A DNA stretch of 64,000 nt from Mesorhabditis belari (Eukaryota > Nematoda > Chromadorea > Rhabditida > Rhabditidae), in assembly GCA_958450365.1 (NCBI GenBank), contig CAUEEP010000078.1, positions 372,001 through 436,000 of the forward strand, in the 5' to 3' direction. Below are positions 37,801 to 47,795 of the stretch, piece by piece. Positions within the stretch are counted from its first letter, which is position 1. Every line of letters begins with the position of its first letter. The notes under the pieces are model-generated. The model was not told the origin of the DNA and did no database searches. It saw only the letters and a program-made list of their open reading frames with translations. The translations under genes were made by a program, and so were the position numbers.

Positions 37801-40716
37801 CACAAAAAACAGTTTTCCATCATCTCTTTTAGAGATTCAACAAATTTATTCAAAAGTTTACATAAAAATTTTGTATCTTAATCAGATCAGATTGTTTTCT
37901 AACGGAAAAATCAGTTTCTTTTCAAAAAAGTTGCCCTTAGAAAACGATATCGTAACCTTTTCTTGAGGTTACGAGGTAGGCAAAAGGGTTTTGTTACAAA
38001 AAACTGGTTATCGGACATTTGATACGCGCCCCGTCCCTTTGCTATTGGCAATCTAACTTTGAACTCAAATATCGTGGCTTTGGGCTATGCAATTTAAATA
38101 GTTTTTGTACCAATCGACAGAGAAAGACTTGGCGCATCTAATGAAAACAAGAATATCTAAATTGGACAAACGAAAGCCGAGATATTTGAGCTCAAAGTTG
38201 GATTGCCAATGGCAAAGTGGGCGGTGCGCGTATCAAATGTCCCCCAATCCAAAAAACTAGCTCGGTCTCACCATTTTCTAATCCCACCTTTTAGAAAGCA
38301 CTTAACATCGCAGCCTAATTCACTCCTAACTTCAAAATTCTAATTTGTTTAAACCCACATCGATCAACATTTGCACAATCCTAGAGTGGCCGTGTTGAGC
38401 AGCTAGATGCATCGCTGTTTCTTGGGCATTGTTCGGAGAATCGATTGTCGAACGGGCTGCCTCGCAGAGGAGCTGAACTTGGAAATTTTCGGACTTTCTA
38501 CGCTTTTTCATTTTACTTTCACAATTCCAAGATGGCCATTCCAGGCGGCCAAATGAAGCGGTAAACAACCGCGTTTATCTTTGGCTGAGCAAAGCTGCAC
38601 GTCGCTTTCGATGAGAGTTTGGCAGACAGCCTAAAAATGGAGAATGACTGGATCTTCTAAAGCGGGCAACCTCATAGCCGTGTAAAGCGACGGTGTGCAG
38701 AACGGTGTATTGAGAGTTGGGATCGCGGATCGCTGCGAGCCATGCTGAGTTCGGGGTGGTTGATCGAAGGAAACTGAAGTTATTGAGACTTTTATTGCGA
38801 ATAGACTTCTTGGGAATAAAAAATAGACTACGGTAACTACAAATGCTAGAACATTCAGCTTATATGATCTACTATATATAAAAGGGAAGTGTCTGTCCGT
38901 TCATCCGTCTGTACGAGTTTTTCCTCAGCTTCCAGTGGGCTGATTTACATGATTTTTGATTTTTTAGGCTTAGAATTCTATGTAGTTTTGCATCTAATAT
39001 TCCGTTTTTTAAAAAACAAAAGCCCCAACACAGCCGGGAGTCGAACCCGGGTCGTGTGAGCCGTAGACAAGCGCGCTATTTACTGCGCCAAAGTTGAAAA
39101 AGTGAAAATAGCGTTAGTTTACATACGAAAATTAGCAATCGAGCTATCTTGACAATTGCTTTTTGTCTAGTTGTGTAGAGTTTTTCAACGGAAATCTACT
39201 ATATATAAAAGAGAAGTGTCTGTCTTTCTGTCTGTCTGTCTGTCTGTCTTTCTGTCTTTCTATCTGTCTTTCTGCCTGTCTTTCTGTCTGTCTGTCTTTC
39301 TATCTGTCTGTCTGTCTGTCTGTCTTTCTGTATGTCTGTCTGTCTTTCTGTATGTCTGTCTGTCTTTCTGTCTGTCTTTCTGTCTGTCTGTCTGTCTGTA
39401 CAAGCTTTTTCTCAGCCATGTTTTGACCGATAAAGCTCAAACTTTTTTTAGTAAACCTTAGAATATATTGTAGTTGTGCCATTTTAAATAAAAATTCAAG
39501 AAATCAAAATTGATTGGCGCTAAAGGAGGTCGAACCCGGGGGACCGTAGACTCCACGGTGGGTCGCAGACAAGCGCGCTCCCGCGACAAAGTTATGATGC
39601 CGACAAAAACAACCCCAAGAAATCCAGCCAGCGGATTTTTCGGCTGGTTTCTTACATGAGGGATACACTATTATTGATTTTCCAACTGAATTCTAGGTCC
39701 TGTAGCCTAAGTCAATGAAGCCAAGCCAGCCTGGCCTGGCCAGCGACAGAGCCTGGCCCGAGACAGGTCCAGGTCTGGCTTCTGACTCTTATGAACCAGA
39801 TAGAACATTGGAAAACCCACTTCAACCCAGATTAGGCCAGGCCAACTCATGCTTAGGTGCAGATTACTGTAAAACAACCCAGGTACTCTCCTAGGCATTA
39901 GATGTGCTTTCAAATCTCGATTTAAAGATTTACAGCAATAAACAGCCGTTAAATCTACCAATTCTAATCAAAATCAATCAAAAGCTATAAATCTCAAAGC
40001 TCAATAAAATCTCTCAATTCTTTCGCACTCACTTCAGCGGTGTCCTCGGCCGTTTACTCCTTTTTAGCGTCAACCAATACTGCAACTTCTCGAGGTCATT
40101 CTTACGGCAAATCTCGAAAAGCTCCTGGAAATTTTTCTATGAAAATCGATATCCAATCAAGTAAAAGATTCAAAAAAGAGTAAAAATTGACAAATTGAAA
40201 TTTCAACTCACATTGTTATTGTTCGACAGCTCTTTCACCATTTCTTTTTCTATCGTTGATGCATCACTGGAATCAAAAGATTAAATAGAATCAGGGAAAG
40301 TTGAAAGAATCAAAAAATTGAGCAAAAAAAAGTTGAAGATTGGGCAATTGATTCGAATTTTTTGAAGAAAAAGTGTTTGTTTTCGAGCGGGCGCTTTTCA
40401 TTTTGAAGAGGCTAAAAAGGCAAAAAAAAAAGAGGCGATTCACGTATCTTTTTATCGATATTTTGAGGGCGCGATCGACTCTCTTTTTCGCTGATTGTCA
40501 CATGTTTTTCAACAAAATACTGGGAAACAAGTCCTTTCTGTATTCCCGTTTGCCCGTTAGGCTAGAGTCAATCCAAGTCTATCAATCCCTCTATTTCATT
40601 TGCGTTTAACCCACCGAACCCCTCTTTTCACTAGGATTTGAATCCTATCATAGTTGCTTTTACAAAAATGCGCCACAAGTCGGTATCCTCAATGAGATTC
40701 CGGTGCCGAATTTCAT
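22871..40716 (-). CDS. ANKS1-like adaptor: ankyrin repeats, two SAM domains, PTB domain
   Basis: Exons in transcript order: 40664-40716 (tentative start), 40212-40266, 40033-40124, 38671-38773, 38517-38630, 38359-38472, 37630-37752, 37442-37554, 37115-37218, 36825-36965, 36662-36778, 35804-35954, 35600-35680, 35427-35539, 35197-35323, 34684-34864, 34405-34525, 34184-34281, 30932-31069, 29391-29548, 28060-28302, 26984-27097, 26177-26285, 25997-26127, 25773-25906, 24592-24727, 24478-24543, 24273-24425, 22871-23005. About 1170 residues. Phases fit except between 29391 and 28302, where a small exon is missing. Ankyrin repeats: [74 protein letters not shown] 1: [15 protein letters not shown] 2: [19 protein letters not shown] to [75 protein letters not shown], then TAA at 22871. 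This domain order is that of ANKS1A/B, cytoplasmic adaptors that bind receptor tails. The middle is Ser/Thr/Pro/Arg-rich. Confidence -1.
23360..23560 (-). mobile_element. tRNA-headed SINE-like repeat, copy 1
   Basis: It starts ACATATATAAAAAGTGTCCG on the plus strand and ends in a minus-strand tRNA-like block with B box GGGTTCGACTT (about 23488-23556). Copies at 38870-39098 and 39198-39590 share the same order: TATATAAAAG leader, GTCTGTCC stretch, AT-rich body with TTTTTTAAAAAAC, then the tRNA-like block. Transcription from the tRNA-like promoter would run leftward. Confidence -1.
23872..24003. repeat. 10 bp satellite CCTAGCTTTG/CCTAGCTATG
   Basis: About thirteen copies in the intron between the last two exons of the ANKS1-like gene. 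Confidence -1.
24843..25388. mobile_element. Mariner-derived MITE, inverted relative to 14079-14620
   Basis: TA-flanked, with the same termini and a plus-strand transposase tail (ESAN-type frame with [20 protein letters not shown]). It and the right flank (25389-25625) are the inverse of 13838-14620. Located between PTB exon 24592-24727 and SAM exon 25773-25906. Confidence -1.
26535..26780. mobile_element. GATACGCGCCC palindromic MITE, copy in ANKS1-like intron
   Basis: The arms match the copies at 11005 and 18866 (GCCATTGGTAATCTAACTTTG and its inverse). Non-coding. Confidence -1.
27634..27897. repeat. 11 bp satellite TTTGGCTTTGC, 24 copies
   Basis: Nearly perfect. An 11 bp unit with no stop leaves all three plus-strand frames open with the same 11-residue peptide ([11 protein letters not shown]); these frames are artefacts. 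In the intron 27098-28059 of the ANKS1-like gene. Confidence -1.
28518..28730. repeat. 15 bp satellite CTGTAGTCCTGGCTA
   Basis: About fourteen copies; three near the right carry GTG for CTG. Intronic in the ANKS1-like gene. Confidence -1.
28830..28925 (+). mobile_element. tRNA-like element lacking an anticodon arm
   Basis: GGATAGCTCAGTGGTTAGAGC (D-arm/A-box) is followed after few bases by GAGGGTTCGACCTCC (T-arm/B-box); there is no room for an an anticodon stem-loop. Flanks GGCAAGTGAAGG and CCTTCACT are partly inverted. It is a tRNA-derived repeat, not a tRNA gene. Confidence -1.
30355..30576. repeat. 18 bp satellite GTAGATGTAGATCGTATT
   Basis: About twelve copies with a G/T change (CGGATT or CGTATT). 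Opposite-strand frames across it ([11 protein letters not shown]) are repeat artefacts. Confidence -1.
31229..31640. mobile_element. Palindromic element, TCATTCGATGCAGAAC family, copy 1
   Basis: Two arms of about 190 bp (CTCGTATTTTTCTCAGC, ATCATTCGATGCAGAAC, ATCCATGCAAAGTTAT and the inverses). A second copy lies at 44930-45313. In the long intron 31070-34183 of the ANKS1-like gene. Confidence -1.
31641..32590. other. Intronic stretch with no recognised element
   Basis: Part of the 3.1 kb intron of the ANKS1-like gene. A plus-strand frame of 135 residues (31913-32320) has no recognisable motif and no matching splice context, so it is not annotated as a gene. Confidence -1.
32595..33246. mobile_element. 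Foldback element with a CAGGGTGCGCCAGAAGTTCT end, copy 1
   Basis: 32600-32800 and 32840-33000 are inverted arms (GGGTATTTCAAGAAGGTCG..., ATACCCGGATTCTTTC), and the right end is the mariner-like terminus AGAACTTCTGGCGCACCCTG next to TA. About 320 bp of it recur in the opposite orientation at 50776-51095. Confidence -1.
33660..33780. repeat. Pyrimidine tract, TTCCTTTC repeats
   Basis: Irregular CTTT/CTTCC repeats immediately 5' to a tRNA-like element, in an ANKS1-like intron. Confidence -1.
33788..33866 (+). mobile_element. tRNA-Asn-like element, probably a SINE head
   Basis: It has GTAGAGC in a D-arm-like segment, a seven-base loop CTGTTAA (GTT would be Asn) with a weak stem, and GAGGGTTCAATCCCTTC as T arm. 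The acceptor stem does not pair (GCGCCAA against TCCGGAA), so it is not a functional tRNA. Flanking pyrimidine tracts match those of 28800-28930. Confidence -1.
33904..34085. repeat. Uninterrupted copy of the repeat split at 20068-21337
   Basis: Left half matches 19970-20067 and right half 21338-21430, joined as AGCAACTAGAG-TACGCTTTTT. It serves as the comparison site for the transporter-carrying insertion. Confidence -1.
34990..35095 (+). mobile_element. tRNA-like repeat with long internal arm
   Basis: GCGTCTATAGCTCATTGGTTGAGC is followed by a GATCTGCGATCTGAGC hairpin region and TTGGTTCGATCCCCGGTGGG. A- and B-box-like blocks are present, but the spacing is too long for a cloverleaf. Intronic. 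Confidence -1.
36535..36608 (-). pseudogene. tRNA-Gly(GCC)-like sequence
   Basis: On the minus strand GCGCAAGTGGTTCAGTGGTA, the loop CTGCCAC with anticodon GCC, and GGGTTTGATTCCC follow the layout of nematode tRNA-Gly(GCC). The anticodon stem has a mismatch, the T stem is broken and the acceptor pairs only 6 of 7, so it is a pseudogene or SINE head. It lies in the intron between ANKS1-like exons 36662-36778 and 35804-35954. Confidence -1.
37259..37412. repeat. Interstitial telomere-like TTAGGC array
   Basis: About 25 hexamers, mostly TTAGGC with TTAGGT and TTTGGC variants, run 5'-TTAGGC-3' on the plus strand. TTAGGC is the nematode telomere repeat. It sits wholly in the intron 37219-37441 of the ANKS1-like gene, within 40 bp of both exons. 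Confidence -1.
37997..38252. mobile_element. GATACGCGCCCCG palindromic MITE, second ANKS1-like copy
   Basis: Inverted arms TTTGATACGCGCCCCG and CGGTGCGCGTATCAAATG enclose the same body as the copies at 18866 and 26535. It is in the intron 37753-38358. Confidence -1.
38870..39098 (-). mobile_element. tRNA-headed SINE-like repeat, copy 2
   Basis: It begins ACTATATATAAAAGGGAAGTG and ends with a minus-strand tRNA-like block whose T arm CCCGGGTTCGACTCCCGG is perfect; the anticodon arm is not. Same family as 23360-23560. Confidence -1.
39198..39590 (-). mobile_element. tRNA-headed SINE-like repeat, copy 3, with expanded TCTG tract
   Basis: The leader ACTATATATAAAAGAGAAGTG is followed by about 45 tetramers of CTGT/CTTT (39222-39402), then a diverged body and a tRNA-like block near 39530-39590 (GGTCGAACCCGGG). 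The short GTCTGTC tract of the other copies seems to have expanded here. Confidence -1.
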
Positions 40717-40773
40717 CGGCGGTCGACTCTTTGGAGTGGATGGAGTGGAAGCAGGTTGGGGGAAAAGATATTA

Positions 40774-41689
40774 TTGGGTTGGTGCATTGAAAACTGCGGG
40801 ACTTTGAACTAAGATTTATTCAACATAAAACCATCAATCAATTCCAAATAATTTCCATTATTATTGACGACTTCTGCCCATTTTACAGACATTTTACCAA
40901 TTCCTCTTTCTCTCGTAGGATTTTGATTTTGAATTGAAAAACTTTCAAAGCCAATTTTTGACTGCTTCTTCCGAATCGAAGTGTTCTCCCGCAAGCTTAT
41001 TACTGATGATCCGAAATAAATAGTAATCAGGAGGGGCGAGGCGCGGACTATATGGGGATATGCCAAAAGTTCCCAACCAAGGCTATTTATTTTAGAGCGA
41101 GTCAGTTTTGCGACACGAGAGCGCGTGTTGTCGTGGAAGAGAACGATCTTTGACTTCGAGGGCCTTGGAGGGCCCAAGCCCCAAGTTTCGTTTTAGATCT
41201 AAGGGTATGAAGGTGCCTTATCACTGTAGCATGATCAACCCCTAACTCTTCTCCCAATTCACGTGATGATACCCGATCGTCGTTGGTAATGAGTAATTTG
41301 GAATCTTCCAGTTGGGGTGCCGCTCCACGGCCTCTGCATCTTTCAAAGATTTTTCCCCAAATCGAAACTTGACAAACCATACTCGACACGTTCTTTCGGA
41401 TGGTGAGTTCTCCCCATATATCTTTTTAATATTAGCAGCTGCCAAGCCTGCACTGTGCTCTTGTAGGAACTCATGAAGCATGACGAATATGTCCCGGTGG
41501 CAGATTGTCGACTGCAATAGAAGTGAAGAAAAATACCAAAAAATGAAAAGCTAGAAGCATAGTTTTTGTTGCAATAATTAGAGGAAATGTTGAAATAAAC
41601 AAACCCCATTTTCAGCTGGTTCTATGCTGTTGTTTTCTTTATCTGCGAGTCCCGCGAAATAGCCCGCAGTTTTCAGTGCACCAACCCAA
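40774..41689 (-). pseudogene. Mariner transposase remnant, source-type copy of the GGGTTGGTG family
   Basis: Termini TTGGGTTGGTGCATTGAAAA and inverse; TA is present on the left and mutated on the right. The minus strand encodes SERTCRVWFVKFRFGEKSLKD (DNA-binding domain), DDRVSSRELGEELGVDHATV, then after a deletion VLFHDNTRSRVAKLTRSKI and [13 protein letters not shown] (catalytic end), in shifted frames. About 916 bp. It sits 57 bp upstream of the tentative first exon of the ANKS1-like gene. Confidence -1.
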
Positions 41690-42582
41690 GATCTGGGGTG
41701 TTACTAGGATCCTATATGGGGTGTTATTGACCAAAGAGTCAATCCAAAAGCCAGGTAGCCAGGCTTGACTTCGACTGATCAAGCATTTTTTAACAGGCAC
41801 TGAAAAGTTGCTAGGTCCAGAACCGATCAGAATCGTGTTTTGGCCTGGGTTCAAAGCTAGGTCAGCATAGGTCAGCATAGTTCAGCATAGGTCAGCATAG
41901 GTCAGCAGTAAGATCAGCAAAAACAAAAGCAAATTCCCTCTAAAACAACCTTAAGCTTCAAAGCCCAACAAAGAAAATTAAAATCAGACGAATTCTCAGT
42001 ATTTATATCTATTACAGTCCAAGAAAGAATCAGAAAATGAAAGAAATGAAATATTTCATGAAGATTGATCGGAACTTGGCTATGAATTCAAATTCTAGGC
42101 CAAGAAATGAGCACGAAGGCAAATCGTTGTGTCTTGTATAGAAGTCCATTGGTGTTTGGGTGAAGGAGTTATATCTTGATATAGATATGTAGCCAAATCT
42201 TTTTTCTCATATCATATTTTGATTAATGAGAAGATCTTGTCATTAGCAAAAAGCGTAACCCTACAAAAAGCCGGCTTTTCGGTGTGAAATTGACGAGAAA
42301 AGGGGTAAGCAAACATTTTTCTTTTCACTCTTTTCACTTTTCACCGCCAAAATCTGACAGCCAAATCATAAAGAAAGCTGAAGAAAAAGAACTGAAGGGA
42401 AAAGATAAAGAAATGAAAAAGAAAAGAAAAGAAAGTGAATGAAACCACATTAAGCACATCATTGACGCTTGATTTTCGGTGTAAGCGCAAGAATACGGGA
42501 AAGTTTGGCACTTGAACGTGCAACTAATGCTTTTGATAACTGAACAGTCTGCATTTCTAGCGCTGGCTTGGTTTTTGGTTTG

Positions 42583-43690
42583 CCTTGGTTGCAATTGAAC
42601 TTGGTTTGCCTTTATTGCAATTGAACTTGAATTTGAAAATTGAAAATTGCAAATTCTCTACATCAAATGAGCATTTCTAGCGCTGGCTTTTTAACTGTTA
42701 TGATTCTTTTTAAGTTTATAAACATAAATAGCATAGCAACACACGATTTTGCAATGTCTAAAGAATGAAAATTTCGATTTGCAAAAATTTGCGAAATTTG
42801 CAAGTCGTTTAAACGAAAGCAAATTTTTGCAAATCGAAAATTTGCGAAAATTTGCAAATCAATGAGACATTGCAAAATCGTATGCTGCTCTGCTATTTAT
42901 GTTTCTAGACTAACAGTTCAGTTTTATTCCAGTAAAATTTGACGTAAAGAAACCCGTGCAAAGAAAAGAAAAAAAAGAAATGCAATAAATGCATTTTATG
43001 CCTCATTTCTACAGGGTGACCAAGAATTACTGCAACAATTTTTTGGAAAAGTATCTGGGAAATGTCTAATTTATTTCAAAAGTGGCAAGTGTTATACAGA
43101 GAATTGTCTCGGCAGAGAAATTGGCAAGTGTTAAAAAAAAAATACCGACTGGGGCTACCAGTGGTGAATTTATCGCATACACGAAATATATCAATCACAA
43201 TACAACGACACACACAATACTAGGCTATATCTTAACTTAACCCACGTCATGACAGACGGCTCCCTAACCCTAAGCTCAATGGGGAACTAAATAGCTTTTT
43301 TGGTGGTGAAGGGAAGATGACGATGAAGGAGTGGCTTGTCACTTTAAAGAACTGGGGCCACAACCACCAGACTGCCCTCCAGAAAACCTCTCAACCCGAA
43401 GGGAAAGGAAATCCGAAGGGGGTGACCATGTCGCATGTGGGGTTCGAACCCTCGACCTTCCGATTAAGATAAAAGACACTTAACCAGTCAGCCACACGTG
43501 CTCTTATACAGAAAATTGTCTCGGCAATTCTCGGAATTGTCTCTAATTCTCGGCAACATTCTCCTAATTCTGTTATGTTTCTAGAAACATCACAGTTAAA
43601 AAGCTAGCGCTAGAAATGCTCATTTGATGTAGAATTTGCAATTTTCAATTTTCAAATTCAATTTTCAATTGCAATAAAGGCAAACCAAAT
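42583..43690. mobile_element. 1.1 kb element with 110 bp terminal inverted repeats
   Basis: The left terminus (TGGTTTGCCTTTATTGCAATT ... GAGCATTTCTAGCGC) and the right one (GCGCTAGAAATGCTC ... GCAATAAAGGCAAACC) are inverse copies. Inside are a palindromic GCAAATTTTCG stretch (42770-42870), a CAGGGTGACCAAGAATTACT mariner-type end at 43015, and a minus-strand tRNA-like block near 43435-43505 (GAGGGTTCGAACCCC). No transposase. A composite, nested non-autonomous element. Confidence -1.
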
Positions 43691-44701
43691 TGTTCCAAGC
43701 GATCAAGGAAGCAAAGCAAGAGAAGATCAAGTTATTTTGAGAGTTTTGCATATTCAAAAGATTAGACAAACTTATCAAAACTTTTAAAACAAATATTTGT
43801 TTAGAAAAGAGATTTTCTAAACAAATCAATGTTCAAATCAATGTTTCTTCATCACAAAGATTTCCCTTTAGTAAAAATGAGAAAAGAGTCCCGATGATGA
43901 GTCATTTGCGTACAAAAGGCGAGCTTTTGAATCCCAAAACGACATTTGTACGATCAAAATCTAAGGAATCGATAAAAACAGTTTGATAAACAGCAATTTA
44001 AGGCTTTTAATGGAAATAGACTTTCTTTGAGGGTTTGATTTAATTGAATTTGTTTAATTAAAGTTATTTAATTGAATTGTTAGAATATCCAATTGAAAAG
44101 TAGAAAGCTTTTCAAGTTTATTACAAAGAAAAAACCCAAATCCACACGAAAATTAAGAATTCGAAGTATAACAGTGATAGTTTACAAGAAAATTTGATTG
44201 CCAAGGTTAAAAGGTAGAGCCAATTTGTAAAAGATAGAGCCAAAGGTAGAGCCAAGCCGCTAAAATAATGCGGAATTCTTTGATTGCGGAAATCATGCGA
44301 AAATCTTTGACTATTCAAATGTCTAGATCGAAAAACACAAAAAGAAATAGTAATAGTACAATGTTGCGAATTGTTTTCTCCATGTGTTGAGGCCTTGAAG
44401 TGAAAAGGGAAAAAGGGGAAAGAATGCGCGAGAAAAGATTGAAAGGGGAATGGTTTGTTGAGGAGAAAAGAGAGAATTGCAAGGGGGATTTGATTGACAA
44501 CAATCAAAAAAAGAAGACAAAAAGAATCGACGGGAAATGAGCCACGAGAAAAGAGAGAATATGTGGGATACGTGACGATGGTTTGGCTAGCTCAAACAGT
44601 TTATTGAGCGCTTGATCCGGATCAAAATAAATGGCACTACGTGTGGAGGTAGAAAACAACTGCAAAGCAACACCCGAATCGATTACAAATTTAGCGTTTG
44701 T

Positions 44702-44858
44702 ACTTTAAGTACCTCTACAGCAGCTATAGTACTCTCTAGATCGGTTACAGTCCTCCTACAGCAGCTACAGTACCTCTACAGCAGCTACAGTACCTCTACA
44801 GCAGCTATAGTACTCTCTAGATCGGTTACAGTCCTCCTACAGCAGCTACAGTACCTCT
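44702..44858. repeat. CTACAGCAGCTACAGTACCT array
   Basis: Units of about 19 bp alternate with CTCTAGATCGGTTACAGTC; the whole block of about 75 bp is duplicated. Confidence -1.
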
Positions 44859-44929
44859 AACGAGATTTTACGGGCAAAGCCAACCATCTTTCGATAAGAA
44901 TAGGTTTATAATCGTCAACCCATGCTATG

Positions 44930-45313
44930 GAGTGTACTTGTAACAAAACCATCTTCTTTGCCGTTGGCAATTTGAGGCTTCTCGTATTTTTCTCAGCATC
45001 AACCCATCGGCTTTGACTATTTTGACTATCATTCGATGCAGAACAAAATTGCGCGTCGAATGATATTAAAAACAACTCCAAATCTGATATCCATGCAAAG
45101 TTATTGGCTAAAAACCTAAACCGCATCCATTACCACCTTTTACCTCATAACTCTGCATGGATATTACATTTTGAGTTGTTTTTAATATCATTCGACGCGC
45201 AATTTTATTCTGCATCGAATGATAGTTAAAACAGTCAAAATCGAAGGGTTCGTGTCGAGAAAAGACACGAAAAACCCTATATTGCCAACGGCAAAAGATG
45301 TTTTCGTTATAAG
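44930..45313. mobile_element. Palindromic element, TCATTCGATGCAGAAC family, copy 2
   Basis: Inverted arms match 31229-31640 base for base over long stretches, including ATCCATGCAAAGTTAT and CGACGCGCAATTTT. Confidence -1.
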
Positions 45314-45849
45314 TACAGTTCTTACAAGTCTACAACCAAATGTAATGAATAGTAAGTAACGAAAAGCTGAGTGTAATCAGTAAGTGTAAGAATTGACTTT
45401 AAAACTGTTCTAGCCATTTTGAAATGAGATCTTTTGGAGAAAAGATTTGAAATGAGATTCTTTTAGTGTTAGAGCAAAAATGAAACGCTTTAGTGCGCTA
45501 GAAAATGGTGTGTTTCCATTTTAAAAACAAGAAAAATGCTTGAATGAATGAAATGGATTAAACTAGGAACATTTTTGCTGAAGGAGAATGAATTCTCGTG
45601 TTTTGTGCATCGTGTGAGTTGATTCCTTGTATTTCCTTGTGAATCATTGCATGGAGGGAAAGACTGGGGAAAGGTTTGGAAAAGAAAAAGATAACAGTTT
45701 CTTTCAAATTCTTGAATCAAACTTTGAACATTGGGAAAAAAAATTGAACAAACACAGATAGGTTTAAAGTTTTTATGGGCTTTTGTTCGGATTTTTGTTC
45801 GATTTCTTTGAAAACTATTTTCTCATCAGATTTGATGAAATAATTTATT

Positions 45850-46722
45850 AGGTTGGTGAATTGTAAACTGCGGGACTTTGAACTAAACTTTATTCAACTT
45901 AAAGCCATCAATCCATTCCAAATAATTTCCATTATTATTGACGACTTCTGCCCATTTTACAGGCAATTTGAGGATTCCTCTTTCGTAGTAGGATTTTGGT
46001 TTGTGTGTGAGACAAGTGTGAGACTCAAAAATCGAGGACTGGAGATGGAGACTGGAGATCCCAGTTTGAGCACTTTCTTCAAAAGAAACCCATTTTGGTG
46101 TCAATAGAAAAGTTGTAGAGAATCAAGAATTAGGAGAGCCAGACAACATCAAGATAGAGCTACTCAAGGCTGGAGGAGAAGACATACACAAGCTGCTGGC
46201 CGAACGCTTCACCACCTACCTCCACAACCAGAAGATGCCTGACCACTGGCGAGAAGCAAGAACATTCCTCTACAAGAAAGGAGACAAAGAAGACATCGGA
46301 AACTACAGGCCAATATCTCTGCTAGGATTTTGGTTTGTGTGTGAGACAAGTGTGAGACTCAAAAATGGAGGACTGGAGATGTCCGATAGAGAGTTTGAGC
46401 ACTTTCTTCAAAAGAAACCCATTTTGGTGTCAATAGAAAAGTTGTAGAGAATCAAAAATTAGGCTTATAGCCAAATTTCCAAAAAGATACACTTAGTAGT
46501 TTCGCTTAAAATGCAAGTTTTGTGAAAATTTGGCATTTCTTTCTTAAATTTGGCATTTCTTTGAAAACCAGTTTTTGAATCGTTCTGAAAATTTGGATAT
46601 AAGCTTGATTTTTGATTCTCTACAACTTTTCCATTGACACCAAAATGGGTTTCTTTTGAAGAAAGTGCTCAAACTGTCACATATGACAATAGCCCGCAGT
46701 TTTCAATTCACCAAACCAATAA
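45850..46722. mobile_element. Mariner-derived MITE disrupted by LINE sequence
   Basis: It has the GGTTGGTGAATTG left end, the transposase tail on the minus strand (45883-46104) and the inverse terminus at 46700-46722. Between 46138 and 46320 is LINE coding sequence, after which about 45 bp of the MITE (AGGATTTTGGTTTGTGTGTG) are repeated. Confidence -1.
46138..46320 (+). pseudogene. LINE reverse transcriptase fragment
   Basis: Open plus-strand frame: IELLKAGGEDIHKLLAERF, then MPDHWREARTFLYKKGD and GNYRPISLL, the start of the reverse transcriptase domain of non-LTR (RTE/CR1-like) elements. Only about 60 of some 900 residues remain. Confidence -1.
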
Positions 46723-47795
46723 TTTTTAAAGCTGGTTTCATTGACACTTTCAATGATTTCTTGTGTATCTTTAGGGTTAAATTTTTTGAACAAACACAAA
46801 TAGACGGGTGGAAAAAGAGTTGAGATTTGATGAAATGATAAAATCAGAAAAAAAAAAGTGATGAATGCTAAATGGGAAAATGGTTTTTAAATTTGCTTTT
46901 GTAAACTTTGTGCTCACAATTGTAAACACATCTTTTCTGGTGCAGTCAAGCATTTGTTTGCATTGAAAGCAGAATGAAAACATGAAATCGATGGATAAAT
47001 GGATGAAATAGACAAGGAAAATCGAAGATTTAGTGCACCAGTATGCGTGTATGCTTTCTTATTCAGATTTGAGAGAAAGCATCTGATCAATCATTAATCA
47101 AGCAATCATTGAAGCTTGAAGCTTTAAAGTATGCGCTTACGCAAACAATGATGTCAACGGGCGGAGGCTCGATTATCGGGGGAAGAGGAACGTTTTGGCC
47201 AACTTGTCACTCATTGTTAAGCACTTTAAACTTGTCAAATCAGAAAGTTTTAATAAGATTTAGATAGCTTAGAATGTCAACTTTCAGAAACTATTTGTTT
47301 CATCAAAAGTTATTAACAAAAACCTATCTAAAATTGGGCAGCAAAAAGATCAAAACTCGAACCCCGCCCCCGAAAACAGTAAAGGTCCGAAAAAGGAAAT
47401 GCTATTAGAAAAATAGGTTTATCGAACTACCCGAGTACAGTGATTTGTGCTAGTCAACGATTCTTTTTTTTCAACTCTCACGCCGTGCAACGATCCATTA
47501 GTCTCAAGTGTGTAGAAAGAGGATGGGGGACACACAGTGAACCCTTCAGGGGATAAAAGAGAGACAAAATTGGGTGATGAAAGAAAAGAAAAAGGGGAAG
47601 TGTTCTGGGAAGGAATTGGAAATGGTAGAATTGAATGAATGAAATGAGGCAATGAACCAGTTTCGACGTAAAGAAGTAAAGAAAAACGAATAGATTTACT
47701 AGATGAAAGAATACTTTCAAAATTGCTTTGGTGTATTTTGAGCTCAAACAAACACTAAAGGAATACTAAACGAACAAACTTAAACACTAAATAAG

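Noticed and set aside
40620..40760. Exon frame [19 protein letters not shown] as a separate gene end
   Set aside because: The frame is attractive, but it does not fit the phase of the next ANKS1-like exon, whereas the ATG frame at 40716 does; no other exons of a second gene were found. The choice remains open.
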